This document shows positions 1 to 14,758 of a stretch of 64,000 bases of DNA, one piece after another. Made by a program: the position numbers and the translations under genes. The DNA lies in the NCBI GenBank assembly GCA_029721435.1, contig CM056581.1:71658712-71722711 (forward strand), written 5' to 3'. The DNA is from Gymnothorax reevesii (Eukaryota > Chordata > Actinopteri > Anguilliformes > Muraenidae). The notes under the pieces were generated by a model. That model made no database searches. It saw only the letters and a program-made list of their open reading frames with translations, and had not been told where the DNA came from. How positions within the stretch are numbered: position 1 is the stretch's first letter; each line of letters opens with the position of its first letter.

Positions 1-3000
1 CATTTCCCAGGCCAGATACACGCAGAGATTCACATTCTGAGCTTAAAACCTCAAAGAAGCGTGTTTTCATGAAAGAGCGTATGGAGACAATATCAGCGCT
101 CTAGGTCGCTTCCTTAAGAAGATAGCAGCCAATTCACTCCTATTTAGTCATAAAGTGAAAATTCACTCATGTTTGTCACTTTCCCACTGATTTACACACA
201 GAATGAAAATTTTCAAGATGCAGAAGTTAAAAAAAAGAAAGTTTTTAAAAAAGTGTAAATCTTCACTTCAGAGACTCATATTCACTTCCAATAGGCCATA
301 CAAGCACATTGGAAAAATTGGTGGCATGTATGCAGTGCAACAGAGATCTGAAGAATTTCCCAGGCCAGATACACGCAGAGATTCACATTCTGAGCTTAAA
401 ACCTCAAAGAAGCGTGTTTTCATGAAAGAGCGTATGGAGACAATATCAGCGCTCTAGCTCGCTTCCTTAAGAAGATAGCAGCCAATTCACTCCTATTTAG
501 TCATACAGTGAAAATTCACTCATGTTTGTCACTTTCCCACTGATTTACACACAGAATGAAAATTTTTGACATGCAGAAGTTAAAAAAAAGAAAGTTTTTA
601 AAAAAGTGTATATCTTCACTTCAGAGACTAATATTCACTTCCAATAGGCCATACAAGCACATTGGAAAAATTGGTGGCATATATGCAGTGCAACAGAGAT
701 CTGAAGCATTTCCCAGGCCAGATACACGCAGAGATTCACATTCTGAGCTTAAAACCTCAAAGAAGCGTGTTTTCATGAAAGAGCGTATGGAGACAATATC
801 AGCGCTCTAGGTCGCTTCCTTAAGAAGATAGCAGCCAATTCACTCCTATTTAGTCATAAAGTGAAAATTCACTCATGTTTCTCACTTTCCCACTGATTTA
901 CACACAGAATGAAAATTTTCGACATGCAGAAGTTAAAAAAAAGAAAGTTTTTAAAAAAGTGTAAATCTTCACTTCAGAGACTCATATTCACTTCCAATAG
1001 GCCATACAAGCACATTGGAAAAATTGGTGGCATGTATGCAGTGCAACAGAGATCTGAAGAATTTCACAGGCCAGATACACGCAGAGATTCACATTCTGAG
1101 CTTAAAACCTCAAAGAAGCGTGTTTTCATGAAAGAGCGTATGGAGACAATATCAGCGCTCTAGCTCGCTTCCTTAAGAAGATAGCAGCCAATTCACTCCT
1201 ATTTAGTCATACAGTGAAAATTCACTCATGTTTGTCACTTTCCCACTGATTTACACAGAGAATGAAAATTTTTGACATGCAGAAGTTAAAAAAAAGAAAG
1301 TTTTTAAAAAAGTGTATATCTTCACTAGAGAGACTCATATTCACTTCCAATAGGCCATAAAAACACATTGGAAAAATGGATGGCATACATGCAGTGCAAC
1401 AGTGATCTGAAGCATTTCCCAGGCCAGATACACGCAGAGATTCACATTCTGAGCTTAAAACCTCAAAGTAGCGTGTTTTCATGAAAGAGCGTATGGAGAC
1501 AATATCAGCGCTCTAGGTCGCTTCCTTAAGAAGATAGCAGCCAATTCACTCCTATTTAGTCATACAGTGAAAATTCACTCATGTTTGTCACTTTCCCACT
1601 GATTTACACACGGATTGAAACTTTTTGACAAGCAGAAGTTAAAAAAAAGAAAGTTTTTAAAAAAGTGCATATCTTCACTTCAGAGACTCATATTCACTTC
1701 CAATAGGCCATACAAGCAAATTGGACAATTTGCTGCCATATATGCAGTGCACAGTGATCTGAAGCATTTCCCAGCCCAGATACACGAACAGATTCACTTT
1801 CTGAGCTTAAAACCTAGAAGAAGCGTGTTTTCATGAAAGAGCGTATGGAGACAATATCAGCGCTCTAGGTCGCTTCATTAAGAAGATAGCAGCCAATTCA
1901 CTCCTATTTAGTCATACAGTGAAAATTCACTCATGTTTGTCACTTTCCCACTGATTTACACACAGAATGAAAATTTTTGACATGCAGAAGTTAAAAAAAA
2001 GAAAGTTTTTAAAAAAGTGTATATCTTCACTTCAGAGACTAATATTCACTTCCAATAGGCCATACAAGCACATTGGAAAAATTGGTGGCATATATGCAGT
2101 GCAACAGAGATCTGAAGCATTTCCCAGGCCAGATACACGCAGAGATTCACATTCTGAGCTTAAAACCTCAAAGAAGCGTGTTTTCATGAAAGAGCATATG
2201 GAGACAATATCAGCGCTCTAGGTCGCTTCCTTAAGAAGATAGCAGCCAATTCACTCCTATTTAGTCATACAGTGAAAATTCACTCATGTTTGTCACTTTC
2301 CCACTGATTTACACACAGAATGAAAATTTTCGACATGCAGAAGTTAAAAAAAAGAAAGTTTTTAAAAAAGTGTATATCTTCACTTCAGAGACTAATATTC
2401 ACTTCCAATAGGCCATACAAGCACATTGGAAAAATTGGTGGCATGTATGCAGTGCAACAGAGATCTGAAGCATTTCTCAGGCCAGATACACGCAGAGATT
2501 CACATTCTGAGCTTAAAACCTCAAAGAAGCGTGTTTTCATGAAAGAGCGTATGGAGACAATATCAGCGCTCTAGCTCGCTTCCTTAAGAAGATAGCAGCC
2601 AATTCACTCCTATTTAGTCATACAGTGAAAATTCACTCATGTTTGTCACTTTCCCACTGATTTACACACAGAATGAAAATTTTTGACATGCAGAAGTTAA
2701 AAAAAAGAAAGTTTTTAAAAAAGTGCATATCTTCACTTCAGAGACTCATATTCACTTCCAATAGGCCATACAAGCACATTGGAAAAATTGGTGGCATATA
2801 TGCAGTGCAACAGAGATCTGAAGCATTTCCCAGGCCAGATACACGCAGAGATTCACATTCTGAGCTTAAAACCATAAAGAAGAGTGTTTTCATGAAAGAG
2901 CGTATGGAGACAATATCAGCGCTCTAGCTCGCTTCCTTAAGAAGATAGCAGCCAATTCACTCCTATTTAGTCATACAGTGAAAATTCACTCATGTTTGTC

Positions 3001-6000
3001 ACTTTCCCACTGATTTACACACAGAATGAAAATTTTTGACATGCAGAAGTTAAAAAAAAGAAAGTTTTTAAAAAAGTGCATATCTTCACTTCAGAGACTC
3101 ATATTCACTTCCAATAGGCCATAAAAACACATTGGAAAAATGGATGGCATATATGCAGTGCAACAGTGATCTGAAGCATTTCCCAGGCCAGATACACGCA
3201 GAGATTCACATTCTGAGCTTAAAACCTCAAAGAAGCGTGTTTTCATGAAAGAGCGTATGGAGACAATATCAGCGCTCTAGCTCGCTTCCTTAAGAAGATA
3301 GAAGCCAATTCACTCCTATTTAGTCATACAGTGAAAATTCACTCATGTTTGTCACTTTCCCACTGATTTACACACAGAATGAAAATTTTTGACATGCAGA
3401 AGTTAAAAAAAAGAAAGTTTTTTAAAAAGTGTATATCTTCACTACAGAGACTCATATTCACTTCCAATAGGCCATAAAAACACATTGGAAAAATGGATGG
3501 CATATATGCAGTGCAACAGTGATCTGAAGCATTTCCCAGGCAAGATACACGCAGAGATTCACATTCTGAGCTTTAAACCTAAAAGAAGCGTGTTTTCATG
3601 AAAGAGCGTATGGAGACAATATCAGCGCTCTAGGTCGCTTCCTTAAGAAGATAGCAGCCAATTCACTCCTATTTAGTCATACAGTGAAAATTCACTCATG
3701 TTTGTCACTTTCCCACTGATTTACACACGGATTGAAACTTTTTGACAAGCAGAAGTAAAAAAAAAGAAAGTTTTTAAAAAAGTGCATATCTTCACTTCAG
3801 AGACTCATATTCACTTCCAATTGGCCATACAAGCAAATTGGACAAATTGCTGCCATATATGCAGTGCACAGTGATCTGAAGCATTTCCCAGCCCAGATAC
3901 ACGAACAGATTCACTTTCTGAGCTTAAAACCTAGAAGAAGCGTGTTTTCATGAAAGAGCGTATGGAGACAATATCAGCGCTCTAGGTCGCTTCCTTAAGA
4001 AGATAGCAGCCAATTCACTCCTATTTAGTCATACAGTGAAAATTCACTCATGTTTGTCACTTTCCCACTGATTTACACACAGAATGAAAATTTTTGACAT
4101 GCAGAAGTTAAAAAAAAGAAAGTTTTTAAAAAAGTGTATATCTTCACTTCAGAGACTAATATTCACTTCCAATAGGCCATACAAGCACATTGGAAAAATT
4201 GGTGGCATATATGCAGTGCAACAGAGATCTGAAGCATTTCCCAGGCCAGATACACGCAGAGATTCACATTCTGAGCTTAAAACCTCAAAGAAACATGTTT
4301 TCATGAAAGAGCGTATGGAGACAATATCAGCGCTCTAGGTCGCTTCCTTAAGAAGATAGCAGCCAATTCACTCCTATTTAGTCATACAGTGAAACTTCAC
4401 TCATGTTTGTCACTTTCCCACTGATTTACACACAGAATGAAAATTTTTGACATGCAGAAGTTAAAAAAAAGAAAGTTTTTAAAAAAGTGCATATCTTCAC
4501 TTCAGAGACTCATATTCACTTCCAATAGGCCATACAAGCACATTGGAAAAATTGGTGGCATATATGCAGTGCAACAGAGATCTGAAGCATTTCCCAGGCC
4601 AGATACACGCAGAGATTCACATTCTGAGCTTAAAACCTAGAAGAAGCGTGTTTTCATGAAAGAGCGTATGGAGACAATATCAGCGCTCTAGCTCGCTTCC
4701 TTAAGAAGATAGCAGCCAATTCACTCCTATTTAGTCATACAGTGAAAATTCACTCATGTTTGTCACTTTCCCACTGATTTACACACAGAATGAAAATTTT
4801 TGACATGCAGAAGTTAAAAAAAAGAAAGTTTTTAAAAAAGTGTATATCTTCACTACAGAGACTCATATTCACTTCCAATAGGCCATAAAAACACATTGGA
4901 AAAATGGATGGCATATATGCAGTGCAACAGTGATCTCAAGCATTTCCCAGGCCAGATACACGCAGAGATTCACATTCTGAGCTTAAAACCTCAAAGAAGC
5001 GTGTTTTCATGAAAGAGCGTATGGAGACAATATCAGCGCTCTAGCTCGCTTCCTTAAGAAGATAGCAGCCAATTCACTCCTATTTAGTCATACAGTGAAA
5101 ATTCACTCATGTTTGTCACTTTCCCACTGATTTACACACGGATTGAAACTTTTTGACATGCAGAAGTTAAAAAAAAGAAAGTTTTTAAAAAAGTGCATAT
5201 CTTCACTTCAGAGACTCATATTTACTTCCAATAGGCCATACAAGCAAATTGGACAAATTGCTGCCATATATGCAGTGCACAGTGATCTGAAGCATTTCCC
5301 AGCCCAGATACACGAACAGATTCACTTTCTGAGCTTAAAACCTAGAAGAAGCGTGTTTTCATGAAAGAGCGTATGGAGACAATATCAGCGCTCTAGCTCG
5401 CTTCCTTAAGAAGATAGCAGCCAATTCACTCCTATTTAGTCATACAGTGAAAATTCACTCAAGTTTGTCACTTTCCCACTGATTTACACACAGAATGAAA
5501 ATTTTTGACATGCAGAAGTTAAAAAAAAGAAAGTTTTTAAAAAAGTGTATATCTTCACTACAGAGACTCATATTCACTTCCAATAGGCCATAAAAACACA
5601 TTGGAAAAATGGATGGCATATATGCAGTGCAACAGTGATCTGAAGCATTTCCCAGGCCAGATACACGCAGAGATTCACATTCTGAGCTTAAAACCTCAAA
5701 GTAGCGTGTTTTCATGAAAGAGCGTATGGAGACAATATCAGCGCTCTAGGTCGCTTCCTAAAGAAGATAGCAGCCAATTCACTCCTATTTAGTCATACAG
5801 TGAAAATTCACTCATGTTTGTCACTTTCCCACTGATTTACACACAGAATGAAAATTTTTGACATGCAGAAGTTAAAAAAAAGAAAGTTTTTAAAAAAGTG
5901 TATATCTTCACTACAGAGACTCATATTCACTTCCAATAGGCCATAAAAACACATTGGAAAAATGGATGGCATACATGCAGTGCAACAGTGATCTGAAGCA

Positions 6001-6302
6001 TTTCCCAGGCCAGATATACGCAGAGATTCACATTCTGAGCTTAAAACCTCAAAGAAGCGTGTTTTCATGAAAGAGCGTATGGAGACAATATCAGCGCTCT
6101 AGGTCGCTTCCTAAAGAAGATAGCAGCCAATTCACTCCTATTTAGTCATACAGTGAAAATTCACTCATGTTTGTCACTTTCCCACTGATTTACACACGGA
6201 TTGAAACTTTTTGACAAGCAGAAGTTAAAAAAAGAAAGTTTTTAAAAAAGTGCATATCTTCACTTCAGAGACTCATATTCACTTCCAATAGGCCATACAA
6301 GC

Positions 6303-9300
6303 AAATTGGACAAATTGCTGCCATATATGCAGTGCACAGTGATCTGAAGCATTTCCCAGCCCAGATACACGAACAGATTCACTTTCTGAGCTTAAAACCT
6401 AGAAGAAGTGTGTTTTCATGAAAGAGCGTATGGAGACAATATCAGCGCTCTAGCTCGCTTCCTTAAGAAGATAGCAGCCAATTCACTCCTATTTAGTCAT
6501 ACAGTGAAAATTCACTCATGTTTGTCACTTTCCCACTGATTTACACACAGAATGAAAATTTTTGACATGCAGAAGTTAAAAAAAAGAAAGTTTTTAAAAA
6601 AGTGCATATCTTCACTTCAGAGACTCATATTCACTTCCAATAGGCCATACAAGCAAATTGGACAAATTGCTGCCATATATGCAGTGCACAGTGATCTGAA
6701 GCATTTCCCAGCCCAGATACACGAACAGATTCACTTTCTGAGCTTAAAACCTAGAAGAAGTGTGTTTTCATGAAAGAGCGTATGGAGACAATATCAGCGC
6801 TCTAGCTCGCTTCCTTAAGAAGATAGCAGCCAATTCACTCCTATTTAGTCATACAGTGAAAATTCACTCATGTTTGTCACTTTCCCACTGATTTACACAC
6901 GGATTGAAACTTTTTGACAAGCAGAAGTAAAAAAAAAGAAAGTTTTTAAAAAAGTGCATATCTTCACTTCAGAGACTCATATTCACTTCCAATAGGCCAT
7001 ACAAGCAAATTGGACAAATTGCTGCCATATATGCAGTGCACAGTGATCTGAAGCATTTCCCAGCCCAGATACACGAACAGATTCACTTTCTGAGCTTAAA
7101 ACCTAGAAGAAGCGTGTTTTCATGAAAGAGCGTATGGAGACAATATCAGCGCTCTAGGTCGCTTCCTTAAGAAGATAGCAGCCAATTCACTCCTATTTAG
7201 TCATACAGTGAAAATTCACTCATGTTTGTCACTTTCCCACTGATTTACACACAGAATGAAAATTTTTGACATGCAGAAGTTAAAAAAAAGAAAGTTTTTA
7301 AAAAAGTGTATATCTTCACTTCAGAGACTAATATTCACTTCCAATAGGCCATACAAGCACATTGGAAAAATTGGTGGCATATATGCAGTGCAACAGAGAT
7401 CTAAAGCATTTCCCAGGCCAGATACACGCAGAGATTCACATTCTGAGCTTAAAACCTCAAAGAAGCGTGTTTTCATGAAAGAGCGTATGGAGACAATATC
7501 AGCGCTCTAGGTCGCTTCCTTAAGAAGATAGCAGCCAATTCACTCCTATTTAGTCTTACAGTGAAACTTCACTCATGTTTGTCACTTTCCCGCTGATTTA
7601 CACACAGAATGAAAATTTTTGACATGCAGAAGTTAAAAAAAAGAAAGTTTTTAAAAAAGTGCATATCTTCACTTCAGAGACTCATATTCACTTCCAATAG
7701 GCCATACAAGCACATTGGAAAAATTGGTGGCATATATGCAGTGCAACAGAGATCTGAAGCATTTCCCAGGCCAGATACACGCAGAGATTCACATTCTGAG
7801 CTTAAAACCTCAAAGAAGCGTGTTTTCATGAAAGAGCGTATGGAGACAATATCAGCGCTCTAGCTCGCTTCCTAAAGAAGATAGCAGCCAATTCACTCCT
7901 ATTTAGTCATACAGTGAAAATTCACTCATGTTTGTCACTTTCCCACTGATTTACACACAAAATGAAAATTTTTGACATGCAGAAGTAAAAAAAAAGAAAG
8001 TTTTTAAAAAAGTGTATATCTTCACTACAGAGACTCATATTCACTTCCAATAGGCCATAAAAACACATTGGAAAAATGGATGGCATATATGCAGTGCAAC
8101 AGTGATCTGAAGCATTTCCCAGGCCAGATACACGCAGAGATTCACATTCTGAGCTTAAAACCTCAAAGAAGCGTGTTTTCATGAAAGAGCGTATGGAGAC
8201 AATATCAGCGCTCTAGCTCGCTTCCTTAAGAAGATAGCAGCCAATTCACTCCTATTTAGTCATACAGTGAAAATTCACTCATGTTTGTCACTTTCCCACT
8301 GATTTACACACGGATTGAAACTTTTTGACATGCAGAAGTAAAAAAAAAGAAAGTTTTTAAAAAAGTGCATATCTTCACTTCAGAGACTAATATTCACTTC
8401 CAATAGGCCATACAAGCAAATTGGACAAATTGCTGCCATATATGCAGTGCACAGTGATCTGAAGCATTTCCCAGCCCAGATACACGAACAGATTCACTTT
8501 CTGAGCTTAAAACCTAGAAGAAGCGTGTTTTCATGAAAGAGCGTATGGAGACAATATCAGCGCTCTAGCTCGCTTCCTTAAGAAGATAGCAGCCAATTAA
8601 CTCCTATTTAGTCATACAGTGAAACTTCACTCATGTTTGTCACTTTCCCACTGATTTACACACAGAATGAAAATTTTTGACATGCAGAAGTTAAAAAAAA
8701 GAAAGTTTTTAAAAAAGTGCATATCTTCACTTCAGAGACTCATATTCACTTCCAATAGGCCATACAAGCACATTGGAAAAATTGGTGGCATATATGCAGT
8801 GCAACAGAGATCTGAAGCATTTCCCAGGCCAGATACACGCAGAGATTCACATTCTGAGCTTAAAACCTCAAAGAAGCGTGTTTTCATGAAAGAGCGTATG
8901 GAGACTATATCAGCGCTCTAGCTCGCTTCCTAAAGAAGATAGCAGCCAATTCACTCCTATTTAGTCATACAGTGAAAATTCACTCATGTTTGTCACTTTC
9001 CCACTGATTTACACACAGAATGAAAATTTTTGACATGCAGAAGTTAAAAAAAAGAAAGTTTTTAAAAAAGTGTATATCTTCACTACAGAGACTCATATTC
9101 ACTTCCAATAGGCCATAAAAACACATTGGAAAAATGGATGGCATATATGCAGTGCAACAGTGATCTGAAGCATTTCCCAGGCCAGATACACGCAGAGATT
9201 CACATTCTGAGCTTAAAACCTCAAAGAAGCGTGTTTTCATGAAAGAGCGTATGGAGACAATATCAGCGCTCTAGCTCGCTTCCTTAAGAACATAGCAGCC

Positions 9301-10530
9301 AATTCACTCCTATTTAGTCATACAGTGAAAATTCACTCATGTTTGTCACTTTCCCACTGATGTACTCACGGATTGAAACTTTTTGACAAGCAGAAGTAAA
9401 AAAAAAGAAAGTTTTTAAAAAAGTGCATATCTTCACTTCAGAGACTCATATTCACTTCCAATAGGCCATACAAGCAAATTGGACAAATTGCTGCCATATA
9501 TGCAGTGCACAGTGATCTGAAGCATTTCCCAGCCCAGATACACGAACAGATTCACTTTCTGAGCTTAAAACCTAGAAGAAGCGTGTTTTCATGAAAGAGC
9601 GTATGGAGACAATATCAGCGCTCTAGCTCGCTTCCTTAAGAAGATAGCAGCCAATTCACTCCTATTTAGTCATACAGTGAAAATTCACTCAAGTTTGTCA
9701 CTTTCCCACTGATTTACACACAGAATGAACATTTTTTACATGCAGAAGTTAAAAAAAAGAAAGTTTTTAAAAAAGTGTATATCTTCACTACAGAGACTCA
9801 TATTCACTTCCAATAGGCCATAAAAAACACATTGGAAAAATGGATGGCATATATGCAGTGCAACAGTGATCTGAAGCATTTCCCAGGCCAGATACACGCA
9901 GAGATTCACATTCTCAGCTTAAAACCTCAAAGTAGCGTGTTTTCATGAAAGAGCGTATGGAGACAATATCAGCGCTCTAGGTCGCTTCCTAAAGAAGATA
10001 GCAGCCAATTCACTCCTATTTAGTCATACAGTGAAAATTCACTCATGTTTGTCACTTTCCCACTGATTTACACACAGAATGAAAATTTTTGACATGCAGA
10101 AGTTAAAAAAAAGAAAGTTTTTAAAAAAGTGTATATCTTCACTACAGAGACTCATATTCACTTCCAATAGGCCATAAAAACACATTGGAAAAATGGATGG
10201 CATACATGCAGTGCAACTGTGATCTGAAGCATTTCCCATGCCAGATACACGCAGAGATTCACATTCTGAGCTTAAAACCTCAAAGAAGCGTTTTTTCATG
10301 AAAGAGCGTATGGAGACAATATCAGCGCTCTAGGTCGCTTCCTAAAGAAGATAGCAGCCAATTCACTCCTATTTAGTCATACAGTGAAAATTCACTCATG
10401 TTTGTCACTTTCCCACTGATTTACACACGGATTGAAACTTTTTGACAAGCAGAAGTTAAAAAAAAGAAAGTTTTTAAAAAAGTGTATATCTTCACTTCAG
10501 AGACTAATATTCACTTCCAATAGGCCATAC
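6303..10530. repeat. Higher-order satellite repeat, 12-mer, copy 1 (4,228 bp)
   Basis: Twelve monomers that recur in the same order 4,228 bp downstream. Private markers in both copies: gtcttacagtgaaactt (7,553 / 11,781), ccaattaactcc (8,594 / 12,822), gatgtactcacgg (9,359 / 13,587), aacattttttacatg (9,728 / 13,956), ccataaaaaacac (9,820 / 14,048), and caactgtgatc with cccatgcc and gcgttttttc (10,215 / 14,443). Boundaries come from the junction at 10,530, where ccatacaa runs straight into attggacaaattg. Confidence 0.85.
7256..7608. repeat. Representative type A satellite monomer (353 bp)
   Basis: Chosen to define type A. It has the atgaaaatttttgacatgca head, ccatacaagcacattgg, an aaattggtggcat core, caacagagatc and acctcaaagaagcg. 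The + strand is open for 84 codons here only because type A lacks the taa present in type C (ccataa). This copy also carries a private change, gatctaaagc instead of gatctgaagc. Confidence 0.85.
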
Positions 10531-13500
10531 AAATTGGACAAATTGCTGCCATATATGCAGTGCACAGTGATCTGAAGCATTTCCCAGCCCAGATACACGA
10601 ACAGATTCACTTTCTGAGCTTAAAACCTAGAAGAAGTGTGTTTTCATGAAAGAGCGTATGGAGACAATATCAGCGCTCTAGCTCGCTTCCTTAAGAAGAT
10701 AGCAGCCAATTCACTCCTATTTAGTCATACAGTGAAAATTCACTCATGTTTGTCACTTTCCCACTGATTTACACACAGAATGAAAATTTTTGACATGCAG
10801 AAGTTAAAAAAAAGAAAGTTTTTAAAAAAGTGCATATCTTCACTTCAGAGACTCATATTCACTTCCAATAGGCCATACAAGCAAATTGGACAAATTGCTG
10901 CCATATATGCAGTGCACAGTGATCTGAAGCATTTCCCAGCCCAGATACACGAACAGATTCACTTTCTGAGCTTAAAACCTAGAAGAAGTGTGTTTTCATG
11001 AAAGAGCGTATGGAGACAATATCAGCGCTCTAGCTCGCTTCCTTAAGAAGATAGCAGCCAATTCACTCCTATTTAGTCATACAGTGAAAATTCACTCATG
11101 TTTGTCACTTTCCCACTGATTTACACACGGATTGAAACTTTTTGACAAGCAGAAGTAAAAAAAAAGAAAGTTTTTAAAAAAGTGCATATCTTCACTTCAG
11201 AGACTCATATTCACTTCCAATAGGCCATACAAGCAAATTGGACAAATTGCTGCCATATATGCAGTGCACAGTGATCTGAAGCATTTCCCAGCCCAGATAC
11301 ACGAACAGATTCACTTTCTGAGCTTAAAACCTAGAAGAAGCGTGTTTTCATGAAAGAGCGTATGGAGACAATATCAGCGCTCTAGGTCGCTTCCTTAAGA
11401 AGATAGCAGCCAATTCACTCCTATTTAGTCATACAGTGAAAATTCACTCATGTTTGTCACTTTCCCACTGATTTACACACAGAATGAAAATTTTTGACAT
11501 GCAGAAGTTAAAAAAAAGAAAGTTTTTAAAAAAGTGTATATCTTCACTTCAGAGACTAATATTCACTTCCAATAGGCCATACAAGCACATTGGAAAAATT
11601 GGTGGCATATATGCAGTGCAACAGAGATCTGAAGCATTTCCCAGGCCAGATACACGCAGAGATTCACATTCTGAGCTTAAAACCTCAAAGAAGCGTGTTT
11701 TCATGAAAGAGCGTATGGAGACAATATCAGCGCTCTAGGTCGCTTCCTTAAGAAGATAGCAGCCAATTCACTCCTATTTAGTCTTACAGTGAAACTTCAC
11801 TCATGTTTGTCACTTTCCCGCTGATTTACACACAGAATGAAAATTTTTGACATGCAGAAGTTAAAAAAAAGAAAGTTTTTAAAAAAGTGCATATCTTCAC
11901 TTCAGAGACTCATATTCACTTCCAATAGGCCATACAAGCACATTGGAAAAATTGGTGGCATATATGCAGTGCAACAGAGATCTGAAGCATTTCCCAGGCC
12001 AGATACACGCAGAGATTCACATTCTGAGCTTAAAACCTCAAAGAAGCGTGTTTTCATGAAAGAGCGTATGGAGACAATATCAGCGCTCTAGCTCGCTTCC
12101 TAAAGAAGATAGCAGCCAATTCACTCCTATTTAGTCATACAGTGAAAATTCACTCATGTTTGTCACTTTCCCACTGATTTACACACAAAATGAAAATTTT
12201 TGACATGCAGAAGTAAAAAAAAAGAAAGTTTTTAAAAAAGTGTATATCTTCACTACAGAGACTCATATTCACTTCCAATAGGCCATAAAAACACATTGGA
12301 AAAATGGATGGCATATATGCAGTGCAACAGTGATCTGAAGCATTTCCCAGGCCAGATACACGCAGAGATTCACATTCTGAGCTTAAAACCTCAAAGAAGC
12401 GTGTTTTCATGAAAGAGCGTATGGAGACAATATCAGCGCTCTAGCTCGCTTCCTTAAGAAGATAGCAGCCAATTCACTCCTATTTAGTCATACAGTGAAA
12501 ATTCACTCATGTTTGTCACTTTCCCACTGATTTACACACGGATTGAAACTTTTTGACATGCAGAAGTAAAAAAAAAGAAAGTTTTTAAAAAAGTGCATAT
12601 CTTCACTTCAGAGACTAATATTCACTTCCAATAGGCCATACAAGCAAATTGGACAAATTGCTGCCATATATGCAGTGCACAGTGATCTGAAGCATTTCCC
12701 AGCCCAGATACACGAACAGATTCACTTTCTGAGCTTAAAACCTAGAAGAAGCGTGTTTTCATGAAAGAGCGTATGGAGACAATATCAGCGCTCTAGCTCG
12801 CTTCCTTAAGAAGATAGCAGCCAATTAACTCCTATTTAGTCATACAGTGAAACTTCACTCATGTTTGTCACTTTCCCACTGATTTACACACAGAATGAAA
12901 ATTTTTGACATGCAGAAGTTAAAAAAAAGAAAGTTTTTAAAAAAGTGCATATCTTCACTTCAGAGACTCATATTCACTTCCAATAGGCCATATAAGCACA
13001 TTGGAAAAATTGGTGGCATATATGCAGTGCAACAGAGATCTGAAGCATTTCCCAGGCCAGATACACGCAGAGATTCACATTCTGAGCTTAAAACCTCAAA
13101 GAAGCGTGTTTTCATGAAAGAGCGTATGGAGACTATATCAGCGCTCTAGCTCGCTTCCTAAAGAAGATAGCAGCCAATTCACTCCTATTTAGTCATACAG
13201 TGAAAATTCACTCATGTTTGTCACTTTCCCACTGATTTACACACAGAATGAAAATTTTTGACATGCAGAAGTTAAAAAAAAGAAAGTTTTTAAAAAAGTG
13301 TATATCTTCACTACAGAGACTCATATTCACTTCCAATAGGCCATAAAAACACATTGGAAAAATGGATGGCATATATGCAGTGCAACAGTGATCTGAAGCA
13401 TTTCCCAGGCCAGATACACGCAGAGATTCACATTCTGAGCTTAAAACCTCAAAGAAGCGTGTTTTCATGAAAGAGCGTATGGAGACAATATCAGCGCTCT

Positions 13501-14758
13501 AGCTCGCTTCCTTAAGAACATAGCAGCCAATTCACTCCTATTTAGTCATACAGTGAAAATTCACTCATGTTTGTCACTTTCCCACTGATGTACTCACGGA
13601 TTGAAACTTTTTGACAAGCAGAAGTAAAAAAAAAGAAAGTTTTTAAAAAAGTGCATATCTTCACTTCAGAGACTCATATTCACTTCCAATAGGCCATACA
13701 AGCAAATTGGACAAATTGCTGCCATATATGCAGTGCACAGTGATCTGAAGCATTTCCCAGCCCAGATACACGAACAGATTCACTTTCTGAGCTTAAAACC
13801 TAGAAGAAGCGTGTTTTCATGAAAGAGCGTATGGAGACAATATCAGCGCTCTAGCTCGCTTCCTTAAGAAGATAGCAGCCAATTCACTCCTATTTAGTCA
13901 TACAGTGAAAATTCACTCAAGTTTGTCACTTTCCCACTGATTTACACACAGAATGAACATTTTTTACATGCAGAAGTTAAAAAAAAGAAAGTTTTTAAAA
14001 AAGTGTATATCTTCACTACAGAGACTCATATTCACTTCCAATAGGCCATAAAAAACACATTGGAAAAATGGATGGCATATATGCAGTGCAACAGTGATCT
14101 GAAGCATTTCCCAGGCCAGATACACGCAGAGATTCACATTCTCAGCTTAAAACCTCAAAGTAGCGTGTTTTCATGAAAGAGCGTATGGAGACAATATCAG
14201 CGCTCTAGGTCGCTTCCTAAAGAAGATAGCAGCCAATTCACTCCTATTTAGTCATACAGTGAAAATTCACTCATGTTTGTCACTTTCCCACTGATTTACA
14301 CACAGAATGAAAATTTTTGACATGCAGAAGTTAAAAAAAAGAAAGTTTTTAAAAAAGTGTATATCTTCACTACAGAGACTCATATTCACTTCCTATAGGC
14401 CATAAAAACACATTGGAAAAATGGATGGCATACATGCAGTGCAACTGTGATCTGAAGCATTTCCCATGCCAGATACACGCAGAGATTCACATTCTGAGCT
14501 TAAAACCTCAAAGAAGCGTTTTTTCATGAAAGAGCGTATGGAGACAATATCAGCGCTCTAGGTCGCTTCCTAAAGAAGATAGCAGCCAATTCACTCCTAT
14601 TTAGTCATACAGTGAAAATTCACTCATGTTTGTCACTTTCCCACTGATTTACACACGGATTGAAACTTTTTGACAAGCAGAAGTTAAAAAAAAGAAAGTT
14701 TTTAAAAAAGTGTATATCTTCACTTCAGAGACTAATATTCACTTCCAATAGGCCATAC
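10531..14758. repeat. Higher-order satellite repeat, 12-mer, copy 2 (4,228 bp)
   Basis: Tandem copy of 6,303-10,530 with only a handful of substitutions seen: gatctgaagc at 11,630 where copy 1 has gatctaaagc, catataagc at 12,991, and cttcctatagg at 14,392. Similarity stops after ccatacaa at about 14,760, where the flank continues agcacattgg. The first monomer of this copy is 3 bp short, which marks the duplication breakpoint. Confidence 0.85.
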
